Shown piece by piece: positions 1 through 9,173 of a DNA stretch of 64,000 nt. Each line of letters opens with the position of its first letter. Position 1 is the stretch's first letter. The notes beneath the pieces were generated by a model. That model did no database searches and was not told the origin of the DNA. It saw only the letters and a program-made list of their open reading frames with translations. The stretch covers positions 62,001 through 126,000 of the forward strand of contig BJHM01000006.1 of the NCBI GenBank assembly GCA_014192625.1. Direction: 5' to 3'. The translations under genes were made by a program, and so were the position numbers. The stretch is from Planctomycetota bacterium (GTDB lineage Bacteria > Planctomycetota > UBA1135 > UBA2386).

Positions 1-1588
1 CGTCGTCACCGTGCCCTTGCTGCCCTTCGTAGTTGCGAACGGCAGCGAGCACAGCATCCACCACCGCAGCTGCGCCAAACTTGGCGGTCTGCTCGACGAT
101 CCCAGCAAGCCGCGCTTCGCCAAACATCTCGCCGCTCGCGTCTGCCGCCTCCGTGACGCCGTCGGTGTAGAGCAAGAGGCAGTCGCCCGGCTCGAGCTGC
201 ACATGCAGCGCTGTGTATTCTGGTCGCGGCAAAAATCCGAGGATCGGACCAGACCCGGAAAGCGCGCTCACCGTTTTGCCGCGGGCGCGAAAATGCAGCA
301 CTTCATTGTGGCCAGCGTTGACCACTTCCACGCTGTGCGACGACGGTCTCAGCACGATGCCGGCCGCCGTGATGAAGCGCTCAGTGCGCATCAGGTCATC
401 GTGCATACCCGCCGCCAGCTGATCAAAAACTTGTGCGCCGTTATTGGCAACCGAGGCCAGCGTGCGCAATGCCGCGCGCGCCGCGACCATCACCATGCCG
501 CTGGCAAGGTTGTGCCCCGAAACGTCGGCCACAACGGCAAACATGCGCCCGTCCGCCATCGGCACGTAATCAAAATAATCGCCACCCACCGCGCCGGATG
601 TGCGGCAGGCACCGGCGAGCTCAAAGCCAGGCACGATGGCGGGACGGGCTGGGAGAATCTGCCCCTGGATCGTCTGCGCCATTCGCATCTCCTTGCCAAG
701 TTCCGCGGTCTGGCGCGCGCCGAGCACGGCACCGAGCATCGAAGCAAACGAGGCAGCAACAGAACCTTCCTCCGAACCTAGGTGCTCAAGGTGCTCGTCG
801 AGGTCGTAACTCGTGCGCATCTTGTCAAACAGCAGCACAGCGCCCGTGCAGATGCGGCGGCCACCGGCGTCGTAGCCGACCTGCACGCCAAGCACTTCAT
901 TTTGGGCGAGCGACTCGGGAGAGCCCAAGGCAACACCTTGCTTAGTGCTGCGCACAACCGAGCGATCCGTGCTCGAGAGGGCCAAGGCAACGATGCCGAG
1001 TTCTGCATCGACAAACGGATTTATCGGCCAAGTGCGCTGCACGGCACGACCGTGACCGGTGTTTTCGACGTAGACCATCGCCTCACAAGCACCACTCTGC
1101 GGGTGCAAGTGCAAGTAGACCCCACGCTCCACCGAAGCGGCAACGACGCACGCTTCAAGCACGCCAGCGGCAACCTCAGCGATCGTTTCGCATGCCGAAA
1201 GTCGCGGCAGTGTGTCCCCGAGCTGGGAAACCTGTTCGAGTAACTGCAGCGAGCTGTGATTCATGCTGTCCATGTCGCATTCAAGCTGCTCGCGTTGCGC
1301 CATTGCCCGCAAAAGGCTTTCAATGAAAGTCAGCAACTGCGGCGCAAGTGCAACCGGAATACTGGCGGCGACCACGCCCCCGCGTGGCAGCGGCAGCGCA
1401 AAGCCGCACCGACGCGCGATCTCGAGTTCACGCAGGTCTCCAACGGCAAGTCCACGCAGGCCAGCGAGCTCGCCAAACTCCGCCTCGATCACGCCCTCCG
1501 CACTAGCGGTGCACGCGCCGGTGCCTTGCACAGCCTTGCAAAGGCCAGCGAGCAGATCCGCTGTCAACGTTGCATAAACACTGTTCAC
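1..1588 (-). CDS. RsbU/SpoIIE-type serine phosphatase (3' end cut by window edge)
   Basis: Predicted PPM-family (SpoIIE/RsbU-type) serine phosphatase, expected to dephosphorylate an anti-sigma-factor antagonist in a partner-switching circuit. From a GTG at 1588 the frame stays open for 529 codons to the edge of the window. The closing GHGDD motif suggests only a few codons are missing. The C-terminal domain shows GGDYFDY (from about codon 335), the metal-binding ADVSGHN, and LLLYTDGVTEA. The N-terminal ~320 residues look like a GAF-type sensor plus a helical linker and contain no membrane segment. The GTG lies one base after the stop of the anti-sigma-kinase gene, so the two are probably cotranslated. 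The family call is firm; the antagonist protein and the sigma factor it serves are not visible here. Confidence 0.88.
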   Translation of the reverse strand, partial: MNSVYATLTADLLAGLCKAVQGTGACTASAEGVIEAEFGELAGLRGLAVGDLRELEIARRCGFALPLPRGGVVAASIPVALAPQLLTFIESLLRAMAQREQLECDMDSMNHSSLQLLEQVSQLGDTLPRLSACETIAEVAAGVLEACVVAASVERGVYLHLHPQSGACEAMVYVENTGHGRAVQRTWPINPFVDAELGIVALALSSTDRSVVRSTKQGVALGSPESLAQNEVLGVQVGYDAGGRRICTGAVLLFDKMRTSYDLDEHLEHLGSEEGSVAASFASMLGAVLGARQTAELGKEMRMAQTIQGQILPARPAIVPGFELAGACRTSGAVGGDYFDYVPMADGRMFAVVADVSGHNLASGMVMVAARAALRTLASVANNGAQVFDQLAAGMHDDLMRTERFITAAGIVLRPSSHSVEVVNAGHNEVLHFRARGKTVSALSGSGPILGFLPRPEYTALHVQLEPGDCLLLYTDGVTEAADASGEMFGEARLAGIVEQTAKFGAAAVVDAVLAAVRNYEGQQGHGDD

Positions 1589-1589
1589 G

Positions 1590-2036
1590 TCAGCGCACCA
1601 ACACGGGTGTGCGAGCGTGCTTTCGCATCCGCAGCTGGTTCCAGCCATCGCGCCGCTCGTAGCTCACCTCGTCCATGCATTTGCGCAGGATCGGGATACC
1701 AAAACCACCCGATTCTTTTGGCATCTGACTGCCCGAAACGATGGCCGAACTGTCATGCGCAAGCGGGTCAAAAGCAGGCCCCTGATCGCGCAGCGTGACC
1801 GCAAAATCATCGGCCGAGGTCTCAAAGCAGAGCTCGATCGGCCGGGTCTCATCTTGGTCATAGGCATGCCGCAGGACATTCGTCACCATCTCCTGCAAGG
1901 CGAGCAAAACGTGGTAGCGGGTGCCCTCGGGGTCGTCGGCAAATGCGACGCTAGCAAGCATGGTTTCGCCTACCTGCCAGACCAAATGTAGTTGGTCCAG
2001 AGGGCCAAGAAGCTTCAACACGACCTGCGAACGCAT
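1590..2036 (-). CDS. RsbW-like anti-sigma factor serine kinase (HATPase_c_2)
   Basis: A 148-residue single-domain GHKL ATPase of the RsbW/SpoIIAB class. Such kinases bind a sigma factor and phosphorylate its antagonist. Visible ATP-site motifs are the N box (EMVTNVLRHAY), the G1-type box DQGPAFD and the glycine loop GGFGIPI. There is no sensor or membrane segment. The ATG at 2036 is preceded by AGAAGGG about 9 nt upstream, which fixes the start although the frame is open further out. It is followed after one base by the phosphatase gene, so kinase and phosphatase form the two enzymatic halves of one switch. Confidence 0.85.
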   Translation of the reverse strand: MRSQVVLKLLGPLDQLHLVWQVGETMLASVAFADDPEGTRYHVLLALQEMVTNVLRHAYDQDETRPIELCFETSADDFAVTLRDQGPAFDPLAHDSSAIVSGSQMPKESGGFGIPILRKCMDEVSYERRDGWNQLRMRKHARTPVLVR

Positions 2037-2274
2037 TGGGTAGGCCCTTCTGTGGTTTATGGAACCCGCCGTGGTTATCGACCTCTTCTCGTGGATTGCT
2101 AAACCCAGAACCCCGTTCAAGGACTAGCGGCAATAAACGTGGCTTTTGCAGTGCCAGAAACCGATGGCAACGGGGCATGGCAATGCCAAACCGAGATTGC
2201 TAAGGTCTGTAGACAGGCTTGCTGCAAAGAGGTTTCGGTCAGGCTCCTCGGACACAGCTCAAGGGTGGTTTGAT

Positions 2275-3360
2275 TTGAAACAGGTACAGATTCGCAATTC
2301 GCTGGCGAAGGCCGCGATCGTTTTGTTGATCACGTTGTCCGCTTGCACGGTGCCGCGGGGCCGCGCCAAGTCGACACAGTCATCGGCCATGTTGCCGGTG
2401 CTTACCTCGGGCTACGTGCTCGGCGCAGTGCGCGGCGACTCGGAGGCCGAACTCGCAGAACTGCGCCGCAGTCCGGAGCCAGCAGCAGCATTGCGCTGCG
2501 CTTTCATCCTGCTAACGCAGCAGCAACCACAAGCTGCGATTGATGCCTGTGCGACGGTGCTGTTTAGTCGCGCCACTCCTTCGCCAGCGGCGGAGTCCTT
2601 TGCGCGCTACCTGCGCGCCGTTGCGTTTGAGCGGTTGGGCCAACCCGAACGCGCGCAGTTTGACCGCGCGCGCGCCCGCGAACTAGCCGTCGACACGCGC
2701 TTACTCGCGCGACTCGATGACGATGGTGTGAGATCAGGACCGCGGGCCCTGGAAGCTAGCGTGCGGAGCACTAGCACGAACACTTTACCAATCGCAACTC
2801 TGCCACGCGCAAGCTGGAATCCGGTCTCGCCCATTGCTGGACGGCTCGACCCGATGGAAAAGATTTACCGACTGACGGTGCACCACTCGGCGGTCTACCT
2901 GCGGGACGGATCGAAGGAAGTCTGCGCCGCCCAGATCCTCTCCATCCAGCGCGCCCACATGGACGCTGAGAAATACGGCGACATCGGCTACCACTTTGTG
3001 ATCGATCCTGCGGGCCGTGTCTGGGAAGGCCGCAACCTGAAGTGGCAGGGTGCGCACGCGCACGGCTCCAACAATCGCGGCAACATCGGCATCTGCCTAC
3101 TCGGCAACTTTGTGCAAAGCAAGCCGGGCCATAAAGGCCAGGCACCAAGCGAAGTGCAGGTGCAAGCCTTGCGCCAATTGCTCGCCACGATCACTGCTAG
3201 CTACAACATTTCGACGGAGCAGATCTACTGCCACAAGGATTTCATCAATACGGAATGCCCCGGTCCGGCAGTGGTCGCCGCAGTGGCCGATATCGTGCAG
3301 GACATGCTCGCAGCCGGTCCCCAATCACGGCGGATCGCAGGGAACGCCACCAACGACTGA
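2275..3360 (+). CDS. N-acetylmuramoyl-L-alanine amidase (PGRP/T7-lysozyme fold), lipoprotein
   Basis: Predicted zinc amidase that cuts the MurNAc-L-Ala bond of peptidoglycan, anchored as a lipoprotein (361 residues). The TTG at 2275 gives a lipoprotein signal ending in LSAC (Cys24) and follows AAGGGTGG at 2261-2268; other in-frame starts at 2146 and 2164 would bury the signal sequence. Residues ~40-190 are an Ala-rich, helical-repeat-like region. The catalytic domain occupies ~195-345, with TVHHSA (zinc His203), YHFVIDPAGRVWEGR, and CHKDF followed by ECPGP (ligands His320 and Cys328). It is divergent from the anti-sigma gene. Roles in wall turnover or recycling are both possible. Confidence 0.85.
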   Translation: MKQVQIRNSLAKAAIVLLITLSACTVPRGRAKSTQSSAMLPVLTSGYVLGAVRGDSEAELAELRRSPEPAAALRCAFILLTQQQPQAAIDACATVLFSRATPSPAAESFARYLRAVAFERLGQPERAQFDRARARELAVDTRLLARLDDDGVRSGPRALEASVRSTSTNTLPIATLPRASWNPVSPIAGRLDPMEKIYRLTVHHSAVYLRDGSKEVCAAQILSIQRAHMDAEKYGDIGYHFVIDPAGRVWEGRNLKWQGAHAHGSNNRGNIGICLLGNFVQSKPGHKGQAPSEVQVQALRQLLATITASYNISTEQIYCHKDFINTECPGPAVVAAVADIVQDMLAAGPQSRRIAGNATND

Positions 3361-3428
3361 GCCGCCTTCGCCAACGCGCCAACGCGCCAACGCCAGCGGT
3401 CCTGCGCTCCACCGGCGCCTGGCCTTCC

Positions 3429-3644
3429 AGTCGATAGCAAGCGGGCTGCTTTGGCTTTTTCGGGGTAGTCGGATAGATCGCCCAGAGCACGCGCAAAAGC
3501 CAATCGCCGAGCAGGCGGGTAAGGGCAGTTCACGCTAGCTCCCGGCAAAAAGCTGCGGCGCCATGCTGAGCGCCATCTTCGGCTGCGCAAAAATTGCCCT
3601 CGCCTATGCTCAGTCTGCGCTGGTCGACAAGTCGATAGCAAGCG
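3429..3644. repeat. Pair of exact 15-bp direct repeats in the leader of the histidine kinase gene
   Basis: AGTCGATAGCAAGCG occurs at 3429-3443 and again at 3630-3644, the second copy ending one base before the kinase ATG at 3646. The 285-bp gap between the amidase and kinase genes also contains a short CGCCAACG run (around 3370-3393) and no convincing gene. The repeat could be an operator pair or a chance duplication. Confidence 0.5.
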
Positions 3645-3645
3645 C

Positions 3646-4869
3646 ATGCCCGCTGCGCCTGCATCAGCAAACTCCTTGCGCGCCGTCCCCGGCGCAATCT
3701 GGCACTGCGCACTGCTTACCGTGCTAACGATCACGCTGGCGGCAATGACCGGATGGACGGAACAGGAAGCGCTGCTGCGGCCGCTGTTCTACGCATTGCT
3801 GTATTCATTCTTCGGCAGCAACAGTCGCCGCTACCCAGAGCTGCGCACGCGTCCAATGCGGCTCGTGCAAGCCGGCTTTGCAGTGTTGATGCTGGGTGCT
3901 GCGGCCAGCGCCGTGATGCTGATCGCGGATGCGGACCACGTGCCATGGATGGCGCACATGCGACTGGTGCTGGATCGCGGCGCCATCTTTTTGCTCGGCA
4001 CGGTACTAGTGGCCTATGGCCTATTTTTATGGGTGCCGATGTTGCTTGAACAACATCGCAAGCTCGCCGCCTCGTTTGTGCAGGCCAAGAACGAACTGCA
4101 TGTAGCCGAGCGCGCCCGGTCCTCGATGGAGCAAAAGCTCATCGACCAGCACCGCCTCACAATCGTCGGTGAACTCGCGGCAAGCGTGGCACACGACCTG
4201 CGCAATCCACTCGCAATCGTGAAGGGCGCGGCCCAATCCCTGCTGCGCAAAACACGCAGTAAAGAATCCGTGAGTGAACATGCCGAGGTCATCAGCCGCG
4301 GCGTTGACAAAGCAGACCACGCGATCCAGGCGTTGATCGATCTCGGACGGCCACACGAAATGCAATTGCGATGCATCCCACTTTGCGAACCTGTGCGTGA
4401 GGTGCTCGCGCTGGTAAGAATCGAAGGACGCAGGCGCCATCTGCATTTTGTCGATGAACTCGGCAGCGAAACTGCCTTCGCCGACCGCGATCTGCTGGTG
4501 CAGGTGCTGCTCAACCTCGTGCTGAACGCAGCACAAGCATCACCAGACAACGGCACCATCGACATCCGCGTCCGCCCCCTTACCTGGCAAGGCAAACCAG
4601 CGGTTGCCATCGCCATCGAAGACCGCGGCAGCGGCCTGCCAACCGAAGTGCGTCGCCATCTGTTCACACCGTTCTTCACTACGCGACGGAACGGCACCGG
4701 CCTTGGCCTGCTCAGTAGCAAACGAATCCTAAGTCAGATGAACGGAAAACTCGGCCTGTATCCTCGCACTCGCGGCGGCGCGCGCGCCATCCTGTTGCTG
4801 CCAGCAAACGGCGCGACCAGCAACAAAAACCACAAACCAGCGCCGCCACTCACGACGGCAACTCGATGA
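3646..4869 (+). CDS. Membrane sensor histidine kinase (NtrB-like HATPase core)
   Basis: A 407-residue sensor kinase. The first ~135 residues hold about four hydrophobic segments (around 18-37, 43-57, 73-94 and 112-134) and no large periplasmic domain, so it probably senses within or near the membrane. A helical linker leads to the H box SVAHDLRNPLAIVKG (phospho-acceptor His183), then the N box NLVLNAAQAS, the G1 box DRGSGLP and the G2 box GTGLGL. The stop codon overlaps the start of the response-regulator gene (ATGA), so the two are almost certainly a cognate pair. The input signal cannot be read from the sequence. Confidence 0.9.
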   Translation: MPAAPASANSLRAVPGAIWHCALLTVLTITLAAMTGWTEQEALLRPLFYALLYSFFGSNSRRYPELRTRPMRLVQAGFAVLMLGAAASAVMLIADADHVPWMAHMRLVLDRGAIFLLGTVLVAYGLFLWVPMLLEQHRKLAASFVQAKNELHVAERARSSMEQKLIDQHRLTIVGELAASVAHDLRNPLAIVKGAAQSLLRKTRSKESVSEHAEVISRGVDKADHAIQALIDLGRPHEMQLRCIPLCEPVREVLALVRIEGRRRHLHFVDELGSETAFADRDLLVQVLLNLVLNAAQASPDNGTIDIRVRPLTWQGKPAVAIAIEDRGSGLPTEVRRHLFTPFFTTRRNGTGLGLLSSKRILSQMNGKLGLYPRTRGGARAILLLPANGATSNKNHKPAPPLTTATR

Positions 4870-6239
4870 CCGCACCATCCATATTGCTGGTCGAAGACGA
4901 ACAGGATCTTCGCTGGGTGCTGCGCTTATTATTTGAAGACGCGGGGTTCGTGGTGCACGAGGCAGCAGACGGCGCAAAGGGGCTGCGCGCTGCTGCGCAG
5001 ATCCACCCCGACGTGGTATTGAGCGATGTGCGGATGCCACACATCACCGGCCTTGAGCTACTGCGTGGCCTGCACAAGGCATCGCCAGAACTGCCAGTGA
5101 TCCTGCTGTCGGCCGTGGCAGACTTAGCAACCGCCGTCGGCGCAATGAAGGAGGGGGCCTTCGACTACCAGGCCAAGCCATTCGATCCAGAGCGATTGTT
5201 GCTCAGCGTGCAGCGTGCGGTGGAACAGCATGCGTTGCGCCGCGAAGTGAAATTGCTGCGTAGCGCACAACCAAGCAAGATCAACTTTGGCGACAGCGAG
5301 CAAGCGCGCGAGCTAGAACGCACCATCGAGTTGGTTGCGGGCCAGCCATCCTTATCCGTGCTGATCGTTGGCGAGTCGGGCACCGGCAAAGAAATCGTCG
5401 CGCGCGAGATCCACCGCCGCGCAAGGGGGCCCGCTGGCCCGTTCATCGCACTTGACTGCGGCGCACTGCCAGAACCGCTGATCGAGAGCCAGTTGTTCGG
5501 CCATCGCCGGGGCGCGTTCACCGGCGCGGACCGCGACTGCCCTGGCCTGTTCCAAGCAGCGAATGGCGGCACGTTGTTCCTTGATGAACTCGGCAACCTG
5601 CCTCTTGCACTGCAACAAAAACTACTGCGGGCGCTGCAAGAACGTGCCGTGGTGCCGGTCGGCGGCAGCGCGCCAGTGCCGTTCTCAGCGCGGTTGTTGT
5701 GTGCCACCAACGCATCGCTCGAAGACGAAATGCGGACCGGGCGTTTCCGCATGGACCTCTATCACCGGATCGCTGAGTTCACCTTGCGGCTCCCGCCGCT
5801 GTCGGAACGGCCAACAGACATCCTGCCATTCGCGCATCGCTTCCTCATCGAAGCAAACGCCGAGTTGGGCCGCCAAGTGCGCACGATCGCCGCCAACGCT
5901 GCAATGGCTCTTCAGCAGCACCAATGGCAAGGCAATCTACGTGAACTCCGCAACGTGATCCGGCGCGGTGTGCTGTTGTGCACGGAGCACGAACTCGGCG
6001 CCGAGCACCTGTCTTTGAGCGCCGATCCAAGCGCGCCAAAAAACCCTGCTACGACAGCGGGCCCTGCGGATCTACCACTCGCAGAGCAGCTCCAGCAGGC
6101 GAGCGCCGCGCTCGAAGCCGAACTCCTGCGCCGCGCATTGCAGGATGCACATGGCAACAAGGCCGCCGCGGCGCGCGCGCTGCAGATCGACTACACGACG
6201 CTGCATCGCAAACTGAAACGGCACGGCTTCGAACACTGA
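4866..6239 (+). CDS. NtrC-family sigma54-dependent response regulator
   Basis: A 457-residue enhancer-binding protein that should activate sigma54 promoters when phosphorylated by the kinase encoded just upstream. Receiver domain ~5-120 with Asp54 (SDVRMP) and Lys104. AAA+ domain with Walker A GESGTGKE (169-176), the sigma54-contacting GAFTGA loop (216-221), and Walker B in GGTLFLDELG (~234-243). A Fis-type helix-turn-helix (NKAAAARALQIDYTTLHRKL) closes the protein. All key residues are intact. The ATG at 4866 overlaps the kinase stop by 4 nt. A strong hairpin terminator follows. The sigma54 promoter at 61164-61180 is a candidate target type, but no direct link can be shown. Confidence 0.93.
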   Translation: MTAPSILLVEDEQDLRWVLRLLFEDAGFVVHEAADGAKGLRAAAQIHPDVVLSDVRMPHITGLELLRGLHKASPELPVILLSAVADLATAVGAMKEGAFDYQAKPFDPERLLLSVQRAVEQHALRREVKLLRSAQPSKINFGDSEQARELERTIELVAGQPSLSVLIVGESGTGKEIVAREIHRRARGPAGPFIALDCGALPEPLIESQLFGHRRGAFTGADRDCPGLFQAANGGTLFLDELGNLPLALQQKLLRALQERAVVPVGGSAPVPFSARLLCATNASLEDEMRTGRFRMDLYHRIAEFTLRLPPLSERPTDILPFAHRFLIEANAELGRQVRTIAANAAMALQQHQWQGNLRELRNVIRRGVLLCTEHELGAEHLSLSADPSAPKNPATTAGPADLPLAEQLQQASAALEAELLRRALQDAHGNKAAAARALQIDYTTLHRKLKRHGFEH

Positions 6240-6248
6240 CCTCGGCAT

Positions 6249-6298
6249 AAAACCATGGCGGTTGTGCCATGGTTGGCTTGCACAGCCGCCATGGTTTT
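6249..6298 (+). terminator. Intrinsic terminator after the kinase/regulator operon
   Basis: A 19-bp stem (6249-6267 pairing with 6280-6298, one G-U pair) with a 12-nt loop. Its ends are AAAA and TTTT, so it could work in both directions. It begins 9 nt after the response-regulator stop codon. Confidence 0.75.
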
Positions 6299-6427
6299 GC
6301 CGTCGCACGCAGGATGCAGGAAGTGCGTGCTTGCCAATCGCGCCGATGGCATGGGCCGCCACCAAAGACGAAGCAGATGGCAAGCTGTTTGCTTTATGCA
6401 AAGCAGTCTTCCTCTTACAGCCCGGTC

Positions 6428-6461
6428 GCGGGGCCGCAGTTCTCGTGAACTGCGGCCCCGC
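6428..6461. other. Perfect 15-bp GC-rich hairpin in the leader of the DUF1573 gene
   Basis: Arms 6428-6442 and 6447-6461 pair perfectly around a TCGT loop. No T-run follows, so it is not a textbook terminator. It lies between the terminator at 6249-6298 and the start codon at 6535, and may be a leader structure, a protein site or an mRNA stabiliser. No gene is visible in 6299-6534. Confidence 0.5.
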
Positions 6462-6534
6462 TGCCATTTATGGCCAGCCTCTGCAAGCATGCGAGTTTTG
6501 GTTGCGGCGCACTTCTGGCCTACTATCCCGCCGA

Positions 6535-7683
6535 ATGAATGCCCGCCGCGCACCGCGTTGGCGCTCCACCCGAGCGGCCGCCTTTGCACTTGCCATGCTT
6601 GGCCACACAGCCTGTGGCAACAAAAAAGCGCAAGCACGTGAAGAACCGCCCACCGCACTCACGCATGACTTCGGCACGATTGCACATGGCAAGTCTGCAG
6701 AACACGACTTCGTGCTCGACACCCGCGCCTTTGGCGATCTCGTGGCGCTCGGCGTCAGCGCCGATTGCTCATGCTCAAGGTCACAGATGTTTTTGCGCGA
6801 CGCACATGGCCAAGAACGCGCGATCACTGGCCAGCCATTCGCCGAGTTCGCTGCCAAGCCTGCTGAAGTCCTGGTGATCCGCATGCTGATCGACAGCGCG
6901 CAAAAAGAGCCAGTCGATATCGGACCAGTGAAAAGCAAAGCCAGCGTCATTCTGCAGCAAGTGGATGCCAGGGATTCCTACCACCGCATTCAATGGCCGT
7001 TGCTGTTTCAATACACCATCGACTCGCCGGTCAAAGTGAAGCCGTATGCGGTGCTCGATTTTGGCCGCGTGCCGAGGTCTGCGCAGCCAACCCAAACAAC
7101 CCTGCTGCAGAGCGACCTGCCGGGCAAGCGCGCCACGTTTTCCGCCCCGCACTGTGACGATCCGCGATTCCAGTTCACGCTCAAAAACGACGGCGAATGG
7201 GCGCAGCTCGTAACAACCTTCACGCCAAAAGACAGCTTGCTCGAACCGTTTCGCACGCTGGTCACGATCGACACCGACCTACCCGACAGCTACCAGGTAA
7301 AGCTCGCGGCAGTTGGCGCCGTGATCGACGACTTCGAAGTGCTGCCGATGCCAGCGATCACACTGCGCGCCGATCCGCAGCACGAACAACCTGCCACACA
7401 GGCAACCACCCAGTATTTGCTGATTACCGATCACGATCGCAGGCGACCACCGGAGTTTCAGTTGGTAAAATTCGTCGACAGCACGGGCAAGGACGTCCAA
7501 AAATTCTTCGAAGTGCGATTCGAGCCAGTGATCGGCGAGGAACGAACTCGGCGGCTTTTCTTGCGGTGCCTCGGCGGTCTCTCCGCACGTGAGTTTCGCG
7601 GCGAGCTGGTGCTTGGTAAGGACGCAGACGAGGGGCCGTTCCTGTCCATCGCAGTGGTAGCCTTCGCGCAGCAATCGCCATGA
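6535..7683 (+). CDS. DUF1573-like secreted or lipoprotein component
   Basis: A 382-residue exported protein. From the ATG at 6535 a basic, hydrophobic signal runs to GHTAC, a weak lipobox. The mature N-terminus reads HDFGTIAHGKSAEHDFVL and then SADCSCSRS, which matches the DUF1573 pattern (FDFG, a beta-sandwich, SCGC). The rest looks like further Ig-like beta domains with little recognisable detail. In-frame starts further upstream run through the hairpin region and are unlikely. Its stop overlaps the start of the cytochrome gene (ATGA), so the two products probably act together in the periplasm. Biochemical function is unknown. Confidence 0.72.
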   Translation: MNARRAPRWRSTRAAAFALAMLGHTACGNKKAQAREEPPTALTHDFGTIAHGKSAEHDFVLDTRAFGDLVALGVSADCSCSRSQMFLRDAHGQERAITGQPFAEFAAKPAEVLVIRMLIDSAQKEPVDIGPVKSKASVILQQVDARDSYHRIQWPLLFQYTIDSPVKVKPYAVLDFGRVPRSAQPTQTTLLQSDLPGKRATFSAPHCDDPRFQFTLKNDGEWAQLVTTFTPKDSLLEPFRTLVTIDTDLPDSYQVKLAAVGAVIDDFEVLPMPAITLRADPQHEQPATQATTQYLLITDHDRRRPPEFQLVKFVDSTGKDVQKFFEVRFEPVIGEERTRRLFLRCLGGLSAREFRGELVLGKDADEGPFLSIAVVAFAQQSP

Positions 7684-9161
7684 ACAACAATACCCACAGC
7701 ACCCTCCGCAGGAAGCTCCGCAGTGGCCTCGTGCCGTTCGCCGTGCTGCTCGCTGCATGCGGCGACAATTCCGATGCAGGAATGCCCGCCATAGCCCCAG
7801 TTGCCAGCGCCCCTGCGCAATCGGCAGCGTTCGTTGGCGAACGCATTCGACTCATGATTTCTGGGTCGCTGAACGGCCGCTTGGAACCGTGCGGCTGCGC
7901 CTCGGGCCAAGCCGGTGGACTCGCGCGCCGCATGCAGATGGTGCTGCAAAGCCACGTCCACGATCTGTTCATCGAAGGCGGCGATCTGGTGCTCAACTCG
8001 ACGCGGCTGGATCTTGAGAAGGCGATGACTGCGGCACAGGTACTGTTCACGATGCCGAAGGCCTACGACGCGCTTGGCGTTGGCCCGCACGATCTTTTGT
8101 TGCCGTTTGGCGAATGGAACGAGTTCCTCTCAGTCATGCGCGTGCCGGTCGTAGCCAGCGACCTTGAAGGCGATGCGCGCACCTGGCCTGCGGTGCCATT
8201 CCTCGAACGCGAGATCCGCGGCACCAAAGTGCGCATCGCCTCGTTCACGATGAGCCTGCCCAATGCGATCACCGCAACTAGCCCGCAACCACTGCAGTTG
8301 CTGACGCCGAATGCTGCATGGGCGCGCGCACTGACTGGTGCAACTTTGGCGACACGATGCATTCTGCTGGTGCACGCCGACCCAGATACGGCGCGCAAGC
8401 TGGCGGCAAGTCTGCAGCCGCCACCCGACCTGATCATCGGCATCGACAGCACCAACCACGAACCGCCGTCAACGGCCGAACAGGCGGGCAAGGTGCCGCT
8501 GGTATTTCCCGGCATCCGCGGTCGCTACCTGCTCGACGTGACGATCGCTCGCACCGCCGATAGTTCGCGCGTCACGTCATATGACCCGATGCTTTTGCAG
8601 GGCAGCGAGACCAAGCCCGATGCAGGCCAGGATCCAGCAACTCGGCTGATAATCCGGCAGCACCGCGAACAGGTGGCGCAGGACAACGTGCTCGAACAAA
8701 TGGCCGACACCAGCAAGCCGCAAGGTGCTTCGTTCGTCGGCAGCGCAGCCTGCGCGGCCTGCCATCAAAAAGACTACGAGGCATGGCAAAACAGCAAGCA
8801 TGCACACGCGTGGGACACACTGATCCGCGGCGAGCAGGACCAAAAGCGATACGGCTGGCCCGTCACCAAGTATCCAGACTGCGTCAGCTGCCACACCACT
8901 GGCTACGGGCAGCCTGGCGGATTCATCACGGCAGAAAAAACGCCGCTGCTGATCAACGTTGGCTGTGAACGTTGCCACGGCGCTGGCAGTGAGCACACTG
9001 CAAGCAGCGGCACTGTCAAACTCGGCAAGGTCGGCGATGGCCTGCCAGCGACCACCTGCACGCAGTGCCACGATTTCGAACAGAGCCCGAAGTTTGATTA
9101 CACCCCGCTATGGCGCGTGATCCAACACGGTGCCAAGGCGCAACTGCCAAAGGGCAAGTAA
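7680..9161 (+). CDS. Phosphoesterase-like / tetrahaem cytochrome c fusion lipoprotein (LEPCGC family)
   Basis: A 493-residue predicted lipoprotein (signal ending VLLAAC). Residues ~50-330 resemble the UshA/5'-nucleotidase metallophosphoesterase fold, with the LEPCGC motif followed by GGLARR, then EGGDL and GPHDL where active enzymes show GD and GNH. The first-motif Asp/His is not seen, so catalysis is doubtful. The C-terminal part is a multihaem cytochrome c with four CXXCH sites starting at residues 358 (CAACH), 401 (CVSCH), 429 (CERCH) and 460 (CTQCH), like the cytochrome c554 group. An electron-transfer role in the periplasm is likely. It overlaps the DUF1573 gene by 4 nt. Confidence 0.85.
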   Translation: MNNNTHSTLRRKLRSGLVPFAVLLAACGDNSDAGMPAIAPVASAPAQSAAFVGERIRLMISGSLNGRLEPCGCASGQAGGLARRMQMVLQSHVHDLFIEGGDLVLNSTRLDLEKAMTAAQVLFTMPKAYDALGVGPHDLLLPFGEWNEFLSVMRVPVVASDLEGDARTWPAVPFLEREIRGTKVRIASFTMSLPNAITATSPQPLQLLTPNAAWARALTGATLATRCILLVHADPDTARKLAASLQPPPDLIIGIDSTNHEPPSTAEQAGKVPLVFPGIRGRYLLDVTIARTADSSRVTSYDPMLLQGSETKPDAGQDPATRLIIRQHREQVAQDNVLEQMADTSKPQGASFVGSAACAACHQKDYEAWQNSKHAHAWDTLIRGEQDQKRYGWPVTKYPDCVSCHTTGYGQPGGFITAEKTPLLINVGCERCHGAGSEHTASSGTVKLGKVGDGLPATTCTQCHDFEQSPKFDYTPLWRVIQHGAKAQLPKGK

Positions 9162-9173
9162 AGACGCTACAAA

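Noticed and set aside
11-1798. Plus-strand reading frames opposite the phosphatase and anti-sigma genes
   Set aside because: They are antisense shadows; the minus frames carry SpoIIE and GHKL motifs. The phosphatase is easy to overlook because it runs off the window edge.
2141-2157. Sigma54-like GG-N10-GC ahead of the amidase gene
   Set aside because: Dinucleotide spacing fits, but the -12 block (AGTGC) is poor and position relative to the start is far.
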